From Apostichopus parvimensis (Eukaryota; Echinodermata; Holothuroidea; Aspidochirotida; Stichopodidae): a DNA stretch of 41,800 nucleotides. Within the stretch, counting starts at the first letter, position 1; each line of letters opens with the position of its first letter. Below, one piece after another: positions 32,381 to 41,800 of the stretch. A model generated the notes under the pieces. That model had not been told where the DNA came from. It made no database searches and saw nothing but the letters and a program-made list of their open reading frames with translations. Both the position numbers and the translations under genes were made by a program. The DNA lies in the NCBI GenBank assembly GCA_000934455.1, contig KN884486.1, forward strand, positions 1 to 41,800, read 5' to 3'.

Positions 32381-33152
32381 CAGTGGAACAGCATATTGTT
32401 TGCATGCAGATGTAATAACATTTTTTGTTCCAGTTTTCTGTATTTTGCTGACGAAATGTGTCTTTACTGATGACCTGCAAACTTAAATTAAAGCTGCATG
32501 TTTTGTTGACTCATTACTTTTCATAGACCATGTAACATTTACACATATATGGTTGGATATATAGTCATGGAGACTCACGAATGTCCTTACCAACATCTGC
32601 ATGCTCATCGAACAAGGAAATAACGTGTCAATATCAGCGTTTATAATGCGATTCTGCCCCCAAAAAACTTAATTTAATTTGTTTAATGGGCCTCAAAATC
32701 CCATTTCAACCAGTCACTTTGCTTGACCAGTCATACTAGATAACTATTCAAGCAAAGTACATTGCTGTTATCTTCCGTGGTGGGGGATGGTGGTGGGGGG
32801 GGGGAGGGTTAGAAAAAGCCCCCCAAAAATAAATGTGATACAATATTTATACTACTCCTTCAATATTGTTCTGCAAAGGTATGCTGACAATTGCAGACGA
32901 TGTAAAATGTATGTTGAGGAGAAAATCCATTCCTCACTTTTGTTAATAATCCCATCTAAAAATATTGTCCTTAGTTGAGATACGGTTGCTTGAATCTTTC
33001 GATACACATTGGATCATAGTGTTTTTTATCAGTAAAAATGTTTTTTCTTAAGCTGTATGCAACTCATTTGAAGACCTGTGATTTCCTCTGTGCATAAATA
33101 ATTGAAGTAGAAATAGAAAAACAAAGTTATTTCTAGATATTTTGCCAAATTG

Positions 33153-33956
33153 TTAAAAAAACAAAGGAAATGAATATTGATTTCAGAAGGGTCAAGGGTC
33201 AACCGAGAGGGGTTGTGATCAAAGAAAATCCCGTAGAACAAGTCTCATCCTACAAATATCTTGGTGTTGTTTTTGATGATCAACTGGCGTGGCATCAGCA
33301 TATTGATTATTTGGTGAAGAGAGTAAACCCTAGATTGTACTGTCTCCGTAGAATGAGTAAATTTGACATTGACAGTCGTATCCTCACTATCTTTTATAAC
33401 TCAGTCATTTGTAGCGTGTTGAGATATTGTATGACATGCTGGGGTGGTAATATGACTGCTTATGATAAGGAACGCATTGATTCTGTTATCAGACAGGCTA
33501 ATCGTATTTTGGGTGGGGACCAGCTCACTATGGAGTGTATGTACCATCATGTTATTGAGTCTAAGCTCGACGCCATCCTTGCCGACGAGAATCACCCATT
33601 GTTTCTGAATCTCAGCAGTGCAATAATCTCTCGTAGTGAGCGGATGAGGCTTCCGAATGCAATAACAAATCGTCACAAATATTCCTTTATCCCCCAGTGC
33701 ATTAAGCTCTTTAATTGTCGTTTCAATCGATAGTTGCCTGCTTTTTTTTCCCGTTCTTGCCATCTTTACTGATGTGACATTTGTTTAATCATCACGCCTT
33801 TAAACTTTTATACTTTAATTCTCTGAACTCTTATGTTTGCCATTTTTATGTCTTTTTACACTTTATCATCTTGTATTTGTCTTATATGTACATATGCGAG
33901 CTTGTAATTTCCCTCTTGGGATGAAATAAAGTTTTACTTACTTACTTACTTACTTA
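33153..33956 (+). mobile_element. 5'-truncated non-LTR retrotransposon (CR1/L2-like LINE), only in unit 2
   Basis: About 0.8 kb absent from the matching place in unit 1 (~13600). It holds the C-terminal part of a reverse-transcriptase ORF, a ~220-bp 3' UTR with TTGGGATGAAATAAAG, and a short ACTT tandem tail (CTTACTTACTTACTT) typical of CR1/L2-type 3' ends. The 5' end is truncated just past the catalytic region. A clean target duplication is not evident; AAATTGTT at the left and AAATGTAT at the right may be its remains. Confidence 0.88.
33155..33733 (+). pseudogene. LINE reverse transcriptase, C-terminal fragment
   Basis: Starts KKTKEMNIDFRRVKG, the segment that follows the YADD active site in non-LTR reverse transcriptases. 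It continues with SSYKYLGVVFDDQLAWHQHI, a YCLRRM motif, YNSVICSVLRYCMTCWGGN and IRQANRILGG, ending in a stop at 33731-33733. The frame is uninterrupted, so insertion is recent, but finger, palm and endonuclease domains are missing and it cannot act alone. Confidence 0.9.
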
Positions 33957-34083
33957 AATGTATTTTTTCGCTGTTGACAGATAAAGTTACACAGTATTAT
34001 AAAAAAGTAAAATAAAAACCACAATGAAAAACATAGATTCATCCACTAGAATATATTTACACTCTAGAATACTCTAGGCTTCA

Positions 34084-34151
34084 TTAGCTTGTTCTTGTAG
34101 GACGAACGGGATTGACCGGAGTTACTTGTATATCGAATGGTGGACCGGCTT
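34084..34151 (-). other. Possible minus-strand 3' exon (unit 2), function unknown
   Basis: Counterpart of 13716-13798. CCATTTTCCAG acceptor, then AGPPFDIQVTPVNPVRPTRT and TAA. The shared part AGPPFDIQ..NP.RPTR is open in both units. The family is not recognised. Confidence 0.2.
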
Positions 34152-34398
34152 CTGGAAAATGGAACATTTATTTTGTCACAAATTCTGATTTCTTTTGACC
34201 TAAAATAGCTGATATGAGATAGACTAGAATATGTATTTCATACCATCTAAAATCAATAACGGTATTGGCTTTAGTTATTTTATACGTCACTGGATAGCAT
34301 CTGTAAGTCATATAAGAGTGATTTTTGTTATATCATCTAGAGATGCAAGATTCAAACTTGGTAAATAATACAAATAGCAACTTGGATTTGCTTTTAGC

Positions 34399-34490
34399 TA
34401 TCATCGAGGTGTCTCGTGTACAAGTACTGCGCGAAATCCAACCTTAATGGTGATAATCATGCAGCTAATGACTATCTCGGTATATTATGA
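34399..34490 (+). pseudogene. Decayed FReD C-terminal exon (unit 2), with 69-bp deletion
   Basis: Counterpart of 14053-14213. The calcium loop and NCA region are deleted (69 nt by direct comparison). The remainder reads GVS..YKYCAKSNLNG and ends at the same TGA. Confidence 0.85.
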
Positions 34491-34883
34491 TATCGTCAGT
34501 CTAAATGGTGGCTTAACATCAAGTATATTGAAATGAAGGTAAGACCTGTCTAGATATAAATCTGTTGAGTTTTATGAAATTATTTAAATATATTGTAACG
34601 ATGTTTCTGTGAAGTTGTGGAGCAATGGGTGAGTTATGTGTGGTTTGTGTGAAGCCATTGTGTCAGTTTATATCCCCTTTGGAATTTTATGGGAATAATC
34701 TCTCTTGACATTAAGTTAACCCGTTTTAATTTTTACCAGGTTATGCCGTTATGTTCCTATCGATCGGCATGCGGTATCAGGCTTATCCATGTATTGTAAT
34801 GGTATTTATATATAATGTATATTTGGGTGGGACTGAACAGTCTACCCTGGTTTGCCGTTGAAAGGATGTTATACTAGATTTAC

Positions 34884-35025
34884 CGTCCATGCTCCTCCGT
34901 CAGTCATATTATAAATATACAATATTTCGTCTATAATATAGGATGTCACACTAGACAAACCGTCCACCCTCCTCCGCCATTATCAGCGAAAATCTCCTTC
35001 ACTTCCTCGTTTACAATTACGTCAG
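34884..35025 (-). pseudogene. Two minus-strand FReD N-terminal exon fragments (unit 2)
   Basis: Counterpart of 14606-14750. The minus strand reads EIFADNGGGGWTV (ending at 34961), closer to the FReD consensus than the unit 1 version, and TDGGAWT (ending at 34884). Confidence 0.55.
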
Positions 35026-35331
35026 TCGCTTGCAGACTTGCGCATTGGAACGCTGTCACACCCAATCATGCCACTCCATGACATTTCGTAGCTTCTATTT
35101 ACATACATTCTAACGGAAGACAAGAAGGGACTAGTCAAGATGGGATGGTTTACTAGTCGCAAACGGCATTCAATGTGATAAAGACCTATTAAAGTTTCAA
35201 CAAGCGTCTTCGGTACTTATTTTTCGAGAATTTCCGCATTCGGAGCGAAACGTCGAACCGTCCTCGGTGGTCACTGTAGTCATTGCTGAAGATAATCTCA
35301 GTTATCATTCGTAAAGCACAGGGCTCGCAAG

Positions 35332-35412
35332 ATGGGGAACCAAAGAAGGCAACTTTTCTGCGTCAAATTTTTGACATTGTTGATGGGATTGAATGTGTTT
35401 GCATCAATAACG
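35332..35412 (+). CDS. Orphan signal-peptide exon of unit 2
   Basis: 81 nt, ATG to GTAAGT in phase 0, same length as 15054-15134. Encodes MGNQRRQLFCVKFLTLLMGL, then NVFASIT. Four replacements and one silent change from the unit 1 exon keep it signal-peptide-like. Similarity to unit 1 ends near 37783 and no linker exon like 20910 appears before 41800. It either serves a third gene beyond the window or is stranded. Confidence 0.55.
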
Positions 35413-37783
35413 GTAAGTTTGTCATAGATTTTATGGTGTGGTTGAGTGAAACGTATTTAAGATGAGGACTGCAGCTACATACAAAGATTTAACAACTTCG
35501 TTATTTTTTCACATCAAAGACCATTTTTGGTCTTCCTTTCAAAACTGAAGATAGCACTGTGAATTTATGATCACTGCACTGTTTGTTACACTAAGTTGTA
35601 TTAACCATAACTAAAACGAAATACAGTTTACAATTTTTGGGAAGGTATTCGATAATTTTACGTACGTTCTCGAATATTTGACATCTCAGCTTTTCAATTA
35701 TCAAAAGATAAAAATTGAAAATAGAAAAATATGTTTTAATAGGTGATGTAGGTTAACAATCAATAAAGTTAAATAGTGATTTACGAAACACTCACATGGG
35801 GGCTGCACTTCTCTTTTCTTTCACCGAGTTAGCAAAATTATCTCCTGTAATAACTATAATAAATAGTAACTTAGAACGATTAAATCAAGATATTACTCGT
35901 ACAATACACATTTTTCAATGATATAAGGAAATGTATTGCTTAGCAGACTTGAGTTTTAAATGTTTAAACCTAAACTTGATCTATGAAATGCACTCTATAA
36001 TGATATTCATCATGAAAAATCAATAATCAGTAACTTGAAATAGTTATTTACGACACACTCAGAGGTAGACTGCACTTCTATTTTCTTTCACCGAGATACC
36101 AAAATCAACTGCTGTTTTAAATCTATCATCCATGTAAATTTAATAAGTCAACAGAACCAAAAACTATTTTTTTTATTATATGGACGATAGTTGAACGTAA
36201 TTTTTTGTGTTCATAATTCTTTTCAACCTGTCCTAAAAGAATATAAAAAACCCGGGAAATAACCTTCAAACTACAAAGCAAATGTATTTTATAATCTTTT
36301 AGCAAGTGTTATATCTTCACAAGTCATGACTTACTTTGATATATTTCTTTTCTAATAAATGAAAGAAGAAAACAAATGAGCAAGGACTTTTGATGTAACA
36401 TATTGAGTAGTAAAAACATATTTTTGGGGAAGATTTTTTCTAGTCTGCTTTGAACCATTAAATCAAGCTCGATATACACAGATATCACTTCGTACCATAC
36501 TCATGTTTCAATGATATCAAAAATCTATAGCTTAGCAGACGTCATTTTTAAAAGTTTTGAACCAAAACTTGATTTATGAAATGCACGAAATATTGATATT
36601 CGTCATCAAAATTTGCCAACTCTGTCGAGTGATGATTCCTCTGGCAGTCAATAATTTTTTTCAGCAAGTAAAATCTCAGCTTGTTAGTCTGAAATATACT
36701 TAGATGATTAAGAATCAAATTATTTACTTTGAAAATGTCGTTCTAAGGAAATCAGATTGAAGCCTTTTTTGTATCCATATCCTTGATTTTTGTTTGTCAT
36801 CCCTATAGGTAAGACTATAGGTGTTAAGTCCATGTAATTGAATCCCCGATTAGGAGAGTCTCAAATTGAACAATTTGTTTGAATTTGAGAAATGACATTG
36901 AAGAAGTTCACAATTTGAACAATTTGCTCATCCTGTTTTTCCTAACCAAAAATGCAAAAGTATGACAACGCATTTTTTTAATGAAATCGAATACTTATAG
37001 ATTGCAAATATTCTCTGAAAGCTCGGTAGGTCTATGTGTTGCTTCATTATCTAAAAATAATCTATGCTAAAATTTAACATTATTGATATATTATTTTTCG
37101 ATTCTAAGCGAAGTCCTTCTAAACGATTGTTAAAACTGTTCTGTCCATGCATTTAAAATTAATCTGAACTTGTAAGTTTTTTCGTCTCAAACAATTACGA
37201 GCGGAAAGATATTATTTCCATTAAAAACATTTACGTACGAAACCAAAGAAATCAATATGTTCTCAACGGTTAGAACTTACGCAAAGTGTAGAAATGTGTC
37301 ACTCATGAATAGTAAAATGTAGAAAAAAGTAATAGCTCACAATTTGGAACTATTAATTTTTTTCACTGACAGAATGTCTTGTAATATGCATATTTCTTGT
37401 AGTATATTTAACCATAATTCTTAATCCATAGCAAGTCTTTATTGTAATCACTTTATTATTTCTAGATATCTTAACGTAACAGCAAAAAATAGGCATTTAT
37501 AAGTCGTTTAACGTGCCAAATAATACATCAGTTTGGAGACTTTCAAGTTGGTGGCCTACCTCTTGAAATTTTCTGTAGATTTGATATAATTTATACAATG
37601 AAAAAACAAATTGCTCAAGAATCCTAGAGAAAATTTATCAGTGCATACCAAAGAAACATATTCCATCTATGTAAGGCGCCATTTAAAAAAAAAACATATA
37701 GATTTCTTATTTTCAGTTTTAATACACTATAATGACAAACAATATCACCCTACTTACTTGTGCAGTTTACTTTGGGAAATTGA
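35413..37783 (+). other. Sequence after the orphan exon, homologous to intron 1 of gene 2
   Basis: Matches 15135-17937 with the ~270-bp deletion near 35875. No exon recognised. Confidence 0.55.
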
Positions 37784-40453
37784 AACAGGGAAGCGGTATT
37801 TTCCTTTATGGAAACAGAAAACTTGGCACATATAATCCATTTCAGAGAACATTGAAAATATCGCAATAGCCTATTTTGATTAATCTTGTCCAGCGAACAG
37901 TTTGTCTGCTAATCCGTAATATATATCTATATACACGCAATTGATGTGCTCATGAATACCAGACACTCTATCTCTACGATTATCGATTAGAGATACATGA
38001 ATCAGTTGGGTTTTCTTTTGTTTTTTGGCAAAGACGTATTATCTTTCAATTGGTGTCATTATTGCACGTGTGCGTGTACGTAAATTGTATATTATTTTAT
38101 ATGACTGATTTTATGTGTGCGTCAGTACCTTGCATGGTGTTCTTAATATTATTTAGATATTAAAGATAGACAGATGTAGAAGGAATTGTTTGTGGTGCAT
38201 TTTATAATGAATGGGTTGCTTCTAAAGCCGGTGTTAAGTGGTCTTATCACATCTGCTTTATAAGTGGTTATTATTATTTTTTTCCATTTGTGTTGTGAAG
38301 TTATTAAGCTCACTAGAAGAATGTTAAGTTATGCCATGGTCTTGACTGATATTCATTATCTTGGCAAAGATGGTAAGACATTAAGCATTCCCACTGCTAC
38401 GATCATCAAGTTTATTCATTCTGTAGTTGTCGGTTTCAGATTCAGGTTATGCACAAGTCCATTTAAATCATACTATTGCATAGTCGTAATTGATTCATAA
38501 CTATGAAAGGCTCTACAATGATTTCAATTAAGAAAATCAAGTTAATAGTATATATCGACCTGACATAACATATTGGGTATCCAAACCCTTACTCCTTACC
38601 TTCAATAATAAATATTGACAATTAACCGTCAAAAATTAAAATGAGAAATTATGAAATGTTTATATAAACGCTTGCTTGCATTGTTTGTGTAAGCGATTTT
38701 CAATGATCGGATGTGATTGATGTTAACGAAGATTCATTATAAACTCAATTTAATGATTAAAAGACTTTGGACAAAACATATCGGATCTATACAATATATG
38801 TTGTAAGTTACCGGAAATTTAGTTTCATATCTCTCATATATAAAGATTATGGTTAAGTGCACTTCGCTCCATAACAACATCGACGTCCTACTTACTACTT
38901 ATTCCATTCTTCTGCAATAAAAAGTAAGTTTTGGTTTCTACAAAGAATCAAGTAATAGGACTACCAATAATTGCGGTAATCACGGTCAATCTGTATAAAT
39001 AACGTGGTACCTCAACCTACTAAACTGCTGTGCTGTAATAATGTCATTGCATTAGTCAATGGTATTGGTTTCTACAATCTCTTGAAACTACTTATTATTT
39101 CATATCACTTTCTGTAAACCAGGTCCCAAGTGACGTTCCGATTCCATCACTAGAGCACGTGTTAAAACATTTCTAAGTTGTATGATGGTTTTCAACTTTT
39201 TTTAGAAAATCATGCTGGGGGAGGGGGTGGGGGGTTCTTCTGATAAATATATTGCCAGCTGGTAGGCACATGGTAGATGAAGGGTACATTATGTTTGAAC
39301 AAGGTTTTCATTAGGTGGGGCTCGCTTTCAGGGAGTTTCCGTTCCCCAATTGAGAACCATATTGATAGTTATGGGCACTGTGAAAAATTCGGTTTACCAA
39401 GAATTCAAAAAAAATATCATCAGAAGTCCTATAAACAATTATATTCATTTTGTTAATGTGATTTAGCGAACAGAGATCCAGTTTTACACATTTCATTATA
39501 TTATTAAACTATTATGTTGAAAATATCACCTGCTACCAAGTGTATGGTAAATGAATTTTACATATGTTGAGGCAGAAGTTAAGAAATATGTTCATAAAAT
39601 CCGAACCAAGGTGGACTAAGGTTTTTGAATTTCGTAGCTGGCTTTGTAGTCCTGAATTCGCTAGGTTTAGGAACTGTTTTCTCCAGTTATACAACTTTTA
39701 CTAGTTGCGTTCTTGTTAGTGTACCCTACGGCATAGTAGTTGCGTTAATTTATTGCAAATGTTTAACCGGTGAAATATGCGACGAAATTATTTATCGGCC
39801 GTCAAAGTAACATCGAAAATTTTAACCGAAGAACATTTAAAGGGATTTGACCGATCAAAATTCATAAATGTGGAAAATAGATGTCTTTTGTTTTTTGAGT
39901 TTACTGTTGTGTCAGCTTAGTATGTAGTTAGAAACCATAATTAAGTGTTCACTATAAGCTCAGTAAGTTTATAGTCACTGATACGCAGAAGTGATCTGGA
40001 CTCTAGTTGTGGTATGGCACTTTAGTAATTATACCAATCTTCTCAGCTATTGTCTTTATGGAGGGGGTGGAATCAACATTTAATACGCGGTGTGATCTGA
40101 ACTGAAGGAAATAATGATGTACATCGTATATAGATATCTCGTTCAATGGATATATTTGATACCGATATTTTACAAATCGAATGATTTATTACTTACGTAG
40201 AACAAAATTGATGCCCTGGATAAGTCACTTGCACCATAATCATGAAGTAGCCGGTGAGGCCAATGTCTAAGTTCTAAAACCTCTTCACGTTACTCATTTA
40301 CGGTTTGGTTCTAAAAGAATATTCATGTGCTTTGTTCAGATTATAACTATGTTTCTTTCCTGAATTTTTAACACCAGCCATTTTAATGATTTTTGGATAA
40401 CAGTCTTCACATTGTTGTTTTTTAAGGGGGAATCTGCTGACTGGCTAAATCAT
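37784..40453. other. Single-copy flank, no gene recognised
   Basis: Outside the duplication. AT-rich, with a G-rich tract near 39215-39233. Two modest open frames (38264-38500 and about 39625-39810) have no recognisable motif, splice context or second copy, and I do not call them genes. Confidence 0.5.
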
Positions 40454-40748
40454 TCAAGAGCATGATCGAATTTTCATCTCAACATATCTAACGTTGCAGT
40501 TATTATACCATTCAGAGAAGATGTTTTCTCCATTGCCTCCATGTTGGTCGCCATTAAGGTTCTCATAAGTGCAATATGAGTGACAGTTCCCGTTGTATTG
40601 GAAGCGATAGCAATAGCTGGAACTATAAAATCAGCCGTTACAATAATTACTATAGTTGACATGTCACCAGACGCTTCTGTGCTTCTCTGCGCAGTGACAG
40701 CGACCACATGCATTATTGTTTTGGTCATATGTGCTGAATTGTTTGCCC
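40454..40748 (-). pseudogene. Decayed minus-strand FReD C-terminal exon with Tyr/Cys-rich insertion
   Basis: On the minus strand, after TTATAACAG, the frame reads KQFSTYDQNNNACGRCHCAE, KHRSVW and then TGA where the second Trp of WWY should be. A second TGA comes a little further on. It continues with SSSYCYRFQYNGNCHSYC, ENLNGDQ, IFSEWYN and ends VEMKIRSCS-stop at 40456-40454. The insertion before ENLNG is even longer than in exon 8. The entry phase is one base off the family's usual phase 1. It is a FReD pseudo-exon in opposite orientation to genes 1 and 2. Confidence 0.85.
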
Positions 40749-41570
40749 CTGTTATAATAAAGAAGGAAACTCAGTTGGTAAGACATGGCCGTCGAGGTAA
40801 GGGGGAGGGGTGGGGTGTCGTGGCTAAATAAAGAAGTGAATAGCAATCTCGGGAGCCAGACTTCGACTTATTCAATTAAATGTTAATGCAGCTTGCAACA
40901 GAGATTGTCGAATTATTCATGTTTGTGTTACAAGGCTGGTGTTTTTAGAGGAGAACATCCAATCTAGCCATCATTAAACTTGAATTTAATACAAACACAC
41001 GAACATTTCAATTATAATATTTCGATCATCATCTGTGAAAAAAAATGTCTTCTGTTTTTTCATTTATTTGCGTACCGTTATAAGTATATGTATATGATAT
41101 TTCCTGAACAATCCCATAGATATCTGTATTCAAATCGTTGTATCAAAGATGATCATTGTTTTAGGAGTAACTTGATGACTGGTGCCTTTGCATATTCAGG
41201 ACATATTAGTTCCACTTGTTTTCACAGTCTCTGTTCTATGAATGTACATTAAAAACAAATTGAACTTTGTCTTTGTATTTTTTAAAATATTAATCATTGT
41301 TTTTAACTCGTTCATGCTTTAGGCCTATACCACAAAATATTGAGCATTTAGGGTATACAATGGTTGATATGTTTAACGTGTGTATAGAAATGTTAGCAGT
41401 GTATATAAAATACATGCCTCTCTGTGTATATTTGAGGAGAAGCGTTATCTTGGATTAACTTGACTTTATATTCAAAGTCATTTTTTAGACATATATTTAA
41501 TTTGTTATTAGATAAAGGACGATTTCAAAGGTTGTGAAATAGAAAATAGTACTGCAAGATATGATACTTT
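40749..41570. other. No gene recognised
   Basis: If the minus-strand relic ever had upstream exons they would lie here or beyond. I find no WLGN-type or DGGGWT-type sequence on the minus strand. Confidence 0.45.
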
Positions 41571-41663
41571 GATACTATCTATCTACCCATCCATCAATCC
41601 ATCCATCCATCCATCCATCCATTCATCGACCCATCCATCCATCCACCCATCCATCCATCTATC
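41571..41663. repeat. (ATCC)n tetranucleotide microsatellite
   Basis: CTATCTATC start, then many CATC units with occasional CACC and CGACC interruptions. Confidence 0.93.
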
Positions 41664-41800
41664 GTTTAGCCTTACCGTTTTGGATAATGTTTTTACCGAA
41701 GAAACCGATGCCAACCACATCATATGACGTCATTTTTCTAGATAGCAGGAGTCTACCATTGTCTACTTATACGAGGGGTGCCTAGTACGTATTGGTGGGG

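Larger units (their letters stand above)
19498..37783. repeat. Unit 2 of the ~18-kb tandem segmental duplication
   Basis: Colinear with unit 1 from TTGCCTTACATCATAGGTGA to ACTTGTGCAGTTTACTTTGG. Differences: the MITE at 31065-31689, the LINE at ~33153-33956, a ~480-bp deletion after exon 7, a 69-bp deletion in the relic at 34399, a ~270-bp deletion near 35875, and an assembly gap. Confidence 0.95.

Noticed and set aside
33401..33763. 120-codon minus-strand frame over the LINE
   Set aside because: Antisense shadow of the reverse-transcriptase frame.
39625..39810. Hydrophobic 61-codon frame resembling a small membrane protein
   Set aside because: No ATG start, no second copy, no splice or family evidence.
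40580..40831. Plus-strand 83-codon frame
   Set aside because: Antisense to the minus-strand FReD relic, which has clear family motifs.

Overview
The window is eukaryotic genomic DNA: AT-rich, dominated by introns and repeats, with short exons joined by GT-AG splice sites. The recognisable genes encode fibrinogen-related domains (FReDs) combined with trypsin-inhibitor-like (TIL) cysteine-rich modules. With the hAT-type miniature element and the CR1/L2-like LINE tail, this suggests a marine invertebrate deuterostome. I favour an echinoderm, perhaps a sea cucumber, but that is inference and the species cannot be fixed from the sequence.

The backbone is a tandem duplication of about 18 kb. Unit 1 (1 to about 17937, probably starting before the window) and unit 2 (about 19498-37783) align almost throughout. 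They are separated by about 1.56 kb of spacer. Each unit holds, in order: exons 2-8 of a secreted FReD-TIL-FReD gene; a GATATC-rich inverted repeat block; an older diverged duplicate of the gene's intron 6; a tandem repeat array; decayed FReD exons; and a signal-peptide exon whose intron phase fits the gene in the next unit. Gene 2 is therefore complete in the window (15054-26727, exon 1 lying in unit 1). Gene 1 lacks only exon 1, which should lie upstream. The signal exon of unit 2 (35332) has no partner before the window ends.

The predicted mature product is a half FReD (A and B parts), a TIL domain, a TILa/EGF-like segment and a complete FReD. Exons 5-7 form a phase 1-1 cassette, so exon 4 could also splice straight to exon 8 and give a conventional single-FReD protein. 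The last exon carries a Tyr/Cys-rich insertion in the calcium/ligand-pocket subdomain. In gene 2 this insertion contains a premature TAA.

Unit 2 differs from unit 1 by a 625-bp hAT-like MITE with an 8-bp target duplication (31065-31689), a 5'-truncated LINE (about 33153-33956), several deletions, and a 50-N assembly gap (25723-25772) flanked by the same 247 bp on both sides. FReD relics lie on both strands: plus-strand pseudo-exons near 12.6/32.1 kb and 14.1/34.4 kb, minus-strand fragments near 14.6/34.9 kb, and a minus-strand terminal exon at 40454-40748. The locus thus looks like a birth-and-death cluster of immune-type lectin genes. From 37784 to 40453 and from 40749 to about 41570 I recognise no gene.
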